Assembly: GCA_021029095.1 (NCBI GenBank)
Contig: JAJOHG010000004.1
Coordinates: forward strand, 186,001-250,000
From: Phellopilus nigrolimitatus
Lineage: Eukaryota > Basidiomycota > Agaricomycetes > Hymenochaetales > Hymenochaetaceae
DNA length: 64,000 nucleotides
Reading direction: 5' to 3'
Shown here piece by piece: positions 23,687-32,599 of this stretch (its first letter is position 1; every line of letters begins with the position of its first letter). A model generated the notes under the pieces. That model had not been told where the DNA came from, did not search any database, and was given only the letters and a program-made list of their open reading frames with translations. The position numbers and the translations under genes are program-made.

Positions 23687-26600
23687 CTAATACCTCCAAT
23701 ATTGAGCAACACCGTGCATCCTATCGAGGAAGTTGTGATACGTAGAGCTGCCGCGGAGTTGCTTTTCAAGTTCCTTGATAGCATCCTCTTCGGAAAGGTG
23801 TAGCTGAAACTTCTCCTGAAGCTGTTCATGCACGTCACGATATTTTATATCGGGGATGTTAGCTTCACCCATTAGTGAAACCAAGTTGAGGATTAGATTT
23901 GCGCTCTTTCGAAGAATTGTGTACGCAACAAAGCATAGACTTTGAAAGTGCGCGAACTCGGGAGAGTGCGTACCACCCATAGCTTCGATCATCTCAGGAC
24001 AGACTTTAACGGGAGGAGGGAAAAGCTTGGGGTCACGACCGAGAATATAGCCGAAGTCAACTATAATGACCAATAGATGAATTTTACGAGTATGTGATAC
24101 TGAACAGAAAACAAACCATGAAAGAAATGACCTGGATCAATAATTGAACGCGTTGTGAGAACTTGTTGGTCTTGCATTATGCAGCATACAAATATTACTT
24201 ACCATCTGGCGCCAGAAGAAGATTATCCAAGTGCCTATCACCGACACCCAGAATGTAGGTCATGACTGAGTATCCAGCTGCGAAGAGAATCAGAACTCGA
24301 AAATATCAGGTATGGTCCTCTTACCGCAACTCCGGACAAAGGTATCAAGGACAGATTTTTTCACGCCGAATGTCCCAACACTGCCCTCGTCTGGATGATG
24401 CGCTCGCAGATAGTTTAAAAGAGATCCATTGTACTCGCTGACAATGGCTGCGATGGTCATGCTGGGAATGTATTGGGCCATTCCTTGTGACGGACCTGTC
24501 GCCAGAACTGCATACGGGCTTAGCTTTAAGTCAAGGTTTTCCTTGCGAAGAAGGCGGTCCATGAGCGTGAAGAGCTGAATTACAAGCTGGTCTTGTCGCA
24601 TATCATCACCGTCCTTAAAAATTAAAGGGCACTCGCTGCCGTCTGTGCAAGTGAAGTATAATAGCATGGGGGACAGGCTCGACTTGAAGACAGACGCTTT
24701 CTCTGGGACTATGCCAGTAACTTCGATTGTCGCATTTAATGGTAGAGGCAGAGGGGGCATGTTCACGAGCCCATTCTTAGAATCTGCGATGAATGCTCTA
24801 AGCCGCTCGATCTTCTTCGGACGCTGATCCTTAGATAGTTTAAGATCTTTTGATCGCTTGGCAAGTGTAGCGACGAGATCGCCTTGTCTCCGCATGACGT
24901 CCGTACGTTCTGTTCCAGTGTCGAACTACGTAACTGTGTCAGCTGAAACCATGGAACGAGAATGGGAGAGGACATACCTTCTTGATCTTTTCCATGAACT
25001 TGTACCACACTTTACCGTAAACCTTGGCAACCATTTTGTCTTCCAAGGCCACTTCGACCATGAGATACCAATGAAAGCGATTCCCAAGGACAGGATTCCG
25101 CACGGAACGGTCAATCAGAAAGTCAGCTAAGCCACTGTCCTCATGCGATATGGCATTCGAGCTTAATCGCATGGATCGCTGGTCACTCGCTGTGCTTTCA
25201 AATTTCAGAGCTTGGAGTAGTTGGAGAAGATAGAGAAGTAGTTCCTGATACGGTTACAATTGAGTCCACAAGTGAAATTAAGCCACTATTGCTGCTCACA
25301 TCATCATCTGCCTTTGAGAGCTGTTTAACGGCGAAGTTACGGACTCGACTATCGACAGTGTCCGGACCCAAAAGCTCAAGAGCGTCGTCCACTTCAATAT
25401 CCGTCCATTGGGGTAATAAAACCTCCGCTGCTTGCTTGACTTCACTGGGATCGCGCCAAGTTACAGACTTAAGGAACTTCGTTAAGCCGCGTTTATCTCG
25501 TGTGAGATAAAAACGGAATTTCCAGACAAGATCCTTCTCCTCTGACGTTAAGGGCTGAGTCGGAGCATAGTTGAGTATTACCTTGTAGAAGAAAGTAAGA
25601 GTAAACTATCAGACAACGCATAAGAAGAATAAAAGGAAACGACCGACTCCTAGTTCATCTCGGTCCTTCGCATTAGGTTTCAGCTCCCTGTCTAACGCGC
25701 CACTTCGGTGACTTCGAATGAGGCGACGGTGCTTGTCCTCTACCGGGTTCTCTCGGGCGACTTCAGGATCGACAATCTGCCACAAAGAAGTATCGGAGAG
25801 AAGTGACCCAGGGGCCGTCATAGCAGACGTCGGTGATGTAGACGACGTTGGCATGATAGTTGGCAAATTTGTTGACTCCTATGCTGAACTTTCAATACGA
25901 TCACGTATATACAAATGATAGATAGACCCACAGGCTCGCTGAAGACGATAGGGAAATCGAATCGAGGGAGGTCGATATATAAGAAAAAGTTCTCGGACTT
26001 CTTAGCCTCTGCCTAGAGGAGTGAATTCAAAAAAGATTTTGGACATCTGGTAACAATGCTGATTTACTGCATGGATCTCCTCCATTCGCCGGAAAGCAAG
26101 TTTGTCCAGCCAGTCGCATTTCTGAAGGTCTCCCCGCTCATATTTCTTCACCAACTTGAGATAAGGGTTTTATTAGACCATAAACTTCGCTTCCTTGCCA
26201 CAAGCACCATACCTTCTCCAGTCGTCCCATCTCATCCTTTATTTCCGCTTTGCTTGGTGTTTTTGTCTCCACAGAGCCGTCTGCTTCAACTCCCGGCCAA
26301 AGGAAGAGTCTGTGCTTGCCGCGCCTTAACGTCCTTTGACACGATGCGCTTTAGGCTTAATTCAGGCAGAGGAGGCTTGTGCACGAACCCTTTTTTGCCG
26401 AACAAACGAAATGTTGTGCCACACACAGGCACAGCCGAACGAGGTCCTTCGATGTCCCAAATTGTGAAAGTTATTTGCGAACCAAGTGGGAGGTCGCAAT
26501 ATCGAATAGGAAGCGTTATCCATTCGTTCCACCTACACAACGTCAGGTCATGGCAGGACGCGACACAGGGAAGCAGTAGCTTACGTGTAATTGCTTTTGA

Positions 26601-26971
26601 ACGCCTTGAACGCCGTGCGGTATGCGATAGTCAAGGGCTTGTTATTCGCGATGAGCTGACACGTTACGTACAGGTCTGACAGAGTCCTGCGCAGGCGTTC
26701 AAAGAGTCATCAGACGAGTATGTGCGTATTGTGGCCCGATTGACATACGAGGACTGCACGCCCGCGAACTGGAGGTCAGGATTGTCGATTATGTCGGTAA
26801 AGGGACGCGGTCTGCGATTTCCTTCAAACTGGGAACTGCGACCGACAATGTCATTGCTATGATCTAAGAAGCACTCGACATGGTTGGGACTGCGTACATG
26901 CGAAAAGTGACTGGAAATTTAAGCGAGCTGCTCTTTGCGAAAGTGAAGTCTTTGGGATTATCCCTGTCCAT
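23687..26971 (-). CDS. VPS34: Phosphatidylinositol 3-kinase, class III catalytic subunit
   Basis: Makes PI3P for endosomal sorting and autophagy. The start at 26969-26971 gives [19 protein letters not shown]. The C2 domain contains [40 protein letters not shown] and [20 protein letters not shown]. The helical domain follows ([33 protein letters not shown]). The kinase domain has [30 protein letters not shown] (catalytic loop) and [18 protein letters not shown] (activation loop). The C-terminus is [14 protein letters not shown]. Many short introns; one exon is only 15 nt (24117-24131, encoding HFFH). All catalytic residues are present and the length is normal for the family. Confidence 0.97.
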
Positions 26972-27364
26972 GGTTGTCGCCCGTTGTGCGTTCTCGCCAC
27001 TTCAGGATCGCGGTGCTGCTCAAGCCCACACGTGCCGCCACACCAGACGCGATTTGACTCCTTGATTTAGTAAGCAGTATCCCATCGACACTCAGATAAT
27101 AGTTTTTGTCCATTACTGTACCTATACACAGAGCAAAGCATGTGCGTGTATCATAATCTTGACGAACAGAGATCGAAGAATACAGAAACAACGATATAGC
27201 ATAATAAAAAGGGTAAAGGGTAGAAACGCTGCGAAAAAAGCAGCGACTAAAGAAATAATCCTTAATCGGAGACGAGGGGAGAGGTGAGAATAAAGGGTGA
27301 AAATCATTGTGAATCAAACTCGTGAACATGAACGTTTTACATCGTCATACACAATCGTCGCCAT
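26972..27364. other. Intergenic: VPS34 promoter and MARVEL gene 3' end
   Basis: No gene supported. The minus-strand AT-rich, pyrimidine-rich reading frame here is not coding-like. Confidence 0.5.
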
Positions 27365-28599
27365 CTAGCGATAGCCAGTGTACTCTGTATAGCTCGGTGG
27401 CCCTGGTGGTGGCCGCACAGGTGAGGTCGACCCTGTCGCGCTCGCGATTGACGCGCGCACCGCAGCGTACGGGTCAGCATACTGCATTGTGCGACTCACA
27501 CCACCTGATGCGCTAGATAACCCACTTGCCGCGCTGAACGTAGACGGCTGCACCTGAGCGGGTGCGCTCCCATATCCGCTGGGAGCGGGATCCGAGAACG
27601 CTCCATACGCATCCATCGAGGGACGTGAAGCCGGAATGGCACCGGGCCCAGAGCTTGGAGTGCTGAAGTTGCCGACCCCACTGACAGGCGGAAGAACATA
27701 CGAAGACGATTGAGGCTGCCTGTTAGCCGCCGCGTTATCGGAAAAAGGCGAACTGGGGTTGTTGGAGTTATCGCGGAGAGGCGGGACGCGGCCATAAGTA
27801 GACTCTTCGTCTTCTTCTTCCAGTTCGTCATATCCGTTTTCTTCATCCGCACCTACGGGAGGCTGGAATGGCGGATCACGCTGGCCTCTCGCCTTCCCGC
27901 TACGCCAGTTCTTAATGTTGAGAATGAAAGTTCCAAGCCAAAAGCCTAAGCAGAGATTAGAACCTTATACCGTTTCAACAGCATATTTTTCTCACCAAAG
28001 GCAAGCCAAAAGAAAATCGCGCCAGCCTTCTTAGTCATACACCATCCACTAAGTCCATTCTTGAAGTCATCCCCGAGTTTAGCGTGGGGATCGTTATCTG
28101 GATTTTTACATCCAGCCTCTGTCCATACGGATATCGTGGCAATGAAACTGACAACGAGAAAGATCAATAAGTGTTTAGAGATGTTCATCTTTCCATTTGT
28201 AAATAGCAAAATACCCACGCAATAAATAAACTAAAGGTAGTTCCAGTTCCAGACAGAATAAAATTCACGCGCACTTCCGAGAGCGCACGAGCTAGACGAG
28301 TGAGCTTGCCATACTTGACGTCGATGACGGGCACGAGCAACATAAATAGAGACAGAATAATGCCCGCGATGGAGACGAAAATGGCGAATCCTGACAAACC
28401 AGCTATCCAGTTCACAAAAAAAAAAAAAATGAGAAAGATACCAGGATATGACCGATCTGAAGCGAAGTCAAAAGTACGCACAAGGCCCGACATCCCATTT
28501 GGCCTGGAAGCTCGCGACACTAGCAAAGCAGCACATTGCGAGAAAATTGAAAAACGCTTGCGACGAGTGGAGTATTACTGCAGGTTTCGATACAATCAT
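27365..28599 (-). CDS. MARVEL-type four-transmembrane membrane protein
   Basis: Tetraspan integral membrane protein. The start ATG 28597-28599 gives MIVSKPAVILHSSQAFFN. TM1 is FFNFLAMCCFASVASF, then QAKWDVGP joins SGLSGFAIFVSIAGIILS (TM2) through a GT-AG intron with donor gtgcgt. TM3 is FILSGTGTTFSLFIAFIAT. An extracellular loop with two Cys (TEAGCKNPDND, LSGWCMTKK) follows, then TM4 AGAIFFWLAFGFWLGTFIL. The cytosolic tail is Pro/Ser/Tyr-rich and ends PSYTEYTGYR. Topology and paired Cys fit MARVEL proteins of mushroom fungi. The role is unknown; the family acts in membrane domain organisation. Confidence 0.8.
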
Positions 28600-28722
28600 C
28601 TATTGTCGCGGCACATGTCCCAAGTGAATATGTTGTTGGTGAATTGCCATGTCCGCAAGAGGTTCATGTAAACAAATACAGAGAGTATGTCAGTCAGCCT
28701 CGTGTCAAGCATGCAAATATAG

Positions 28723-29411
28723 CTAGATGGATAAAAAAAGAAAACACCCAACCCATAACCACAAGACAAATACAATGGGCACGATCAAAAGTGCCGCAAG
28801 AGCTCCATCTGGCGCAGCCCCATTAGCCAGAGGTGAATTTGATGCACTCGCGGACGCGGATGCAGATAGGGTGCTTGTCACATCCTCTGGGCTCGCCACT
28901 GTCCGCGACGCGACAGCGGCGATGGCGGTCACAGCCAGAGCAAACGGAGAAGGCGACGGCGTCGAGGCCGTTACGTTCATGCATACAGGATCAACGCGGG
29001 AGCTGATGAGATGGCAAAAGCGAGAAAAATATACGAGCGGGCCAACAACGGACGACGCGACGCGACTTTACAAAGTCAACCAGTGCATAACCGGTTATGG
29101 AAGGCCGCCTGGGATACTGCGGCGGCAAGCTACAGTACCCAGAATTAAAAGATGGAAGCAGTGTACGAACAAGCGTGCACAGAAAAGGACGAGTAGCGTT
29201 CAGAATAAAGGAACGAAATAATGATGCAAAAGAGAGGCCCGAGAAGTAAATGGGAAAGGGGAGAAAGAGCCTACGTACATCGTCTTCAAATTCCGCCACA
29301 CCCATCGTGTTTCCGATGCCCTTTCCCCTTCCACCGGAGACAGGCCTTGGAATGCCCCGCCTTGGTCGTAGGACTTTTTCGAAAGCCGACTGAACGTGAT
29401 CCATAATCGTC
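28723..29411 (-). CDS. Possible small membrane protein, spliced (uncertain)
   Basis: Two coding-like pieces. The upstream one begins MTIMDHVQSAFEKVLRPRR, is Gly/Arg-rich, and ends EFEDD before a gtacgt donor. The downstream one (28723-28980) reads MNVTASTPSPSPFALAVTAI, then an Ala/Ser-rich stretch and a single hydrophobic helix ALLIVPIVFVLWLWVGCFLF. The phases of the obvious acceptor (catctcatcag) do not join the two cleanly. They may be one gene with an extra intron, or two separate small genes. No family recognised. Confidence 0.3.
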
Positions 29412-29763
29412 ATAGTCTACTAGCGCGATGCGTATGGTCTGGACGTGAGTGTCTTGTGTAGAATGAAGACGTAGCTCGCGGGGGCTCGATGAGGATGGTG
29501 CAAAACAAAACTGTCGCGAAGCTCGGGAGCGTATATAAGTGAAGTGATGATGGTCCACGAAAGCGATGCTTAAATGTGTCTCAGCAATGAGTGCGCGCAG
29601 CAAAGTAAAGATGATGATGTAGCCTATCCAAAGAGGCGATGAACGCGCACAGTCGCGTTACGTAAAACATATGGGATAACTACGCATATATCCGCAAGAC
29701 GGATAAGTGGTGAAGAGAAGATAGTAAATTTTCAGAAATACATATACTGTATACTCGAATCTC

Positions 29764-30650
29764 TCAGAATATAGCTCGCACGAGCCCTCCACCGATTGCG
29801 GCTCCTGCAGAAAGGAAGAAACAAAAATGAGCAGAATGCTTGGTAAATTGTTAATCAGGACTGCCACGCGTACCTGCACCGAATCCGACACCGCCCGCAG
29901 CAGAATTTGCCATCTGATATTGTGGTTCAGACTTGTTAAATACAGAAGTCTGTACGACAAAAAACACGCACTGTATTCCCGAGTTTTCCATATTTGCTCT
30001 TTTTCTTGTCCTGACCTTCCGCCTCTTGCAGTCCGAGCGAGTTCACCTGTCTAGTTCCAGGAGGCGGAGGACGGTCCGCTCCATGATGTGCAGCACCGAA
30101 AGGCCTGTACGTTGCCTTCTCCCTCGGTAAGGCTGAGACCTGACCGTAATCTGGAGGCGGCGAAAGGACAGTGCGGACAGGAGCAGGAGCAGGCGCGACA
30201 ATCTTCTCCACGTGGTTTGAGGGAAAGAGACCTTGCCTTCCGTTAAATTTCCCCGTCCACCAGTCCGCGTTTGTTTCCGCTACAAGTTCAATGACGTCTC
30301 CGACTCTGAAAGACAAGTCGTCCGGGTCCTGGTTACACTCCATTAGAAATCTGCATTAAACACGGGCGAAGATAGTAAAGAACCTGGCCGCTTTCATTGT
30401 ATGCCCAAATAGCGCGTGCTTGTGTCGTTGCGGTTATAGTTGGAGGGGGCGGAGGAACGCCTCGCCTCGCACCAGTAGAAATAGAGGATAGCGATGTCGC
30501 CGGCGGCGGAGGCACCGATGCCAGTTGAGAGTTCTCCGAGGGCAAGCGGGAGAAGATGAGGTCAGCGTCGTGCTGGGTCATATGACCGTGCTGGACGAGG
30601 AAATTGACGTTGTGCTGGATCTGCTCGACGATATGTTCAACGTAAGACAT
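29764..30650 (-). CDS. SH3-domain protein, Lsb1/Pin3-like
   Basis: Actin-patch regulator family that binds Las17/WASP. The start at 30648-30650 gives MSYVEHIVEQIQHNVNFLVQ, a helical N-terminus. A Pro-rich linker (GVPPPPP) precedes the SH3 domain: ARAIWAYNESGQ, DPDDLSFRVGDVIELV, DWWTGKFNGRQGLFPSNHVE (ALYDF-, WW- and PSNYV-equivalent positions). A second Pro-rich linker leads to KYGKLGNTMANSAAGGVGFG and AGAAIGGGLVRAIF, the conserved glycine-rich terminus of this family. Four exons; the stop TGA is at 29764-29766. In yeast, relatives influence prion formation and actin; that role is inferred here. Confidence 0.88.
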
Positions 30651-30936
30651 GTTAATAGTTGCCTGAGAGAAAACTGAAGCCCAGGCAACGCTCTCGAGGT
30701 TTATATCATCGCTCGCCGTCGTAGAAGCGTGATTTATGGGCGCTGACCAGTTGTCGGCACAGCGCATACAGGCTCGGCAGTAGAGCGTCAATCAGGACCC
30801 ATCACTCTTCCCATCAATCAATCCGCACGCAACGCATATCGGTGAGGGAGGCATCCTGCCAAAGAGTGTGTATTGTAGTTGCTTACACACTTACCACAAA
30901 TGGAAATTTTGCGACTCCTGAATGAAAGACAAGTTA

Positions 30937-31203
30937 CAGAACAATATTTTGAGCTCAATTCTCCACCGTTTGGCATGATTTAAGCTGGAAAGTACTCGGA
31001 TGATATGGGGCTGGGAGTTCTCTGTTGTCGATTTTTAATTTCTCCCTCAAGTGTCAGAACAACCATGTGAGACCACTGTTCTGACACTTTGAGGGAGAAA
31101 TTAAAAAATCGACAACAGAGAACTCCCAGCCCCATATCATCCGAGTACTTTCCAGCTTAAATCATGCCAAACGGTGGAGAATTGAGCTCAAAATATTGTT
31201 CTG
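30937..31203. repeat. Near-perfect 267 bp palindrome (fold-back/MITE-like)
   Basis: Left arm 30937-31061 and right arm 31077-31203 are reverse complements over about 125 bp, differing only by two single-base length changes (in a T run and an A run). The spacer is 15 nt. Each arm begins and ends with cagaaca. No clear target-site duplication flanks it. It lies between the divergent SH3 and ICln-like genes. The near identity implies recent origin or gene conversion between arms. It could fold into a long hairpin. Confidence 0.95.
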
Positions 31204-31479
31204 CGCATTTGCATGTACGCGGCCATTTCTGCATGCGCTGAGGTCACGTGACCGCCGAAAACGCGCTCACCTCTTGCTCTTTTCTTTGCTACAAATCTTT
31301 TTTCATTAAAAATCCACATGAGTTAAAATATATATTGTAAGTATAGTCTTAAAATATGGTTTTACGATTTTTTGTCAAAGAATCGCACGGTGTGATTTTG
31401 TCTCATCTTTATTATTTTTCTCCTCACTCTCCGCACCCCAATATCGTGTACTCATTTCCTTCTCTTCCTCCCAAATAAA

Positions 31480-32420
31480 ATGCCAGCCGTCACTCCCATC
31501 AGCACAGCGCCGCATGCATCTCGCCCGACGAGCATCGAGAGCGCACCGCAGCTACGCCCGCCTCCTTCGCTAGCATTCCCCCTGTTCTGCGCCATAAAGA
31601 GGAGAACGTACAGGTCGTGCTCGACCCGCCAGTCGCAGAATTGAGCGAAGAGGATCTCAGCAAAGGGACGGTTTACGTTATTGAGAGGTTCGCGTCACAT
31701 CCATATCACGGTGATTTCTTTCGACTCATCTTTGCACCTAGCGTTCTCGCGTTCATATCGTCGAGTTCGGGGCGCGGTTTTCAGGTTGAATATCCGTTCA
31801 TTACTCTTCATGCAATATCGCGAGCCGATTCCGGCCCATGCATCTACTGCCAACTTGACGAGCCCTCTCCACAAGACGACATCGATGGCGAAGCAAGCGA
31901 CGTCTCCAACGAACTGCGCGAGTTAAAATTTATTCCGGAGAGTGCATCATCACGTGTGTATTCTCCCTCATTGGACCTCGTATGCATCTGACGCGCTTGC
32001 TCTCCAAGTTGACGCGCTTTTCGAGGCGCTTTCTCTTTGCGCGTCACTGCACCCGGATCCTGCTTCTAGCGGCGACGATGACGACATGGGCATGGACGGG
32101 GATGACGATGCATTCGTTGATGCCGACGTCGAGGCGGTCCAAGCCCTTGTCGCGCAGGGCGTTGATTCGGAACCCGACTTGAGCGAAACTGGCCGGGTGC
32201 GCAGCGATTTCGTCAATGATACCCGGTTTAAACCATACTAAACTGGTGCGGACGTCTGCGAACTCATTCTACGTATCGGTAGGCGACTCTTGAGCGCTTG
32301 GAATCAATCATCCAGGATCAACTTGTAGAAATCCCGAAGGCGAATGGCTTAAATGGTCACAACGAAAATGCGGAAGGAGATTCCGATGAAGATGAACGAT
32401 TTGCCGATGCTGAGCCACCA
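31480..32420 (+). CDS. ICln/Lot5-like protein with frame breaks
   Basis: Homologue of pICln, a PH-like chaperone of Sm proteins in the methylosome. The start MPAVTPISTAP fits the family. The next family segment, ISPDEHRERTAATPASFASI then PPVLRHKEENVQVVLDPPVA, is in another frame with no possible intron, so one base appears missing or two extra near 31510-31520. Spliced exons give TVYVIESVLAFISSSSGRGF, QVEYPFITLHAISR, SGPCIYCQLDE, LDALFEALSLCASLHPDP and an acidic stretch to GRVRSDFVNDTRFKPY with TAA at 32239-32241. Beyond that stop, TGADVCELIL and then ATLERLESIIQDQLVEIP to DERFADAEPPHS still look coding. So it is either mis-spliced here, mis-sequenced or decaying. Confidence 0.75.
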
Positions 32421-32599
32421 CACAGTTGATAAGTAACAAACAAAGCTTTGTAGGTCTTCTGTATGTACATACTTATGATTTGATGTACATGTATTCTCGA
32501 CAGATGATCGGTTTGGTTGAATATATTGAACTCGTTTTGTCTTCTTTCTCGCCGATAGCATCTCATGAGCAGTCTCCAAGTCAATATAAGTTCTTATAT

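Noticed and set aside
30937..31203. Palindrome as a bacterial-type terminator
   Set aside because: Arms are far too long, the context is nuclear fungal, and there is no adjoining U-tract logic.
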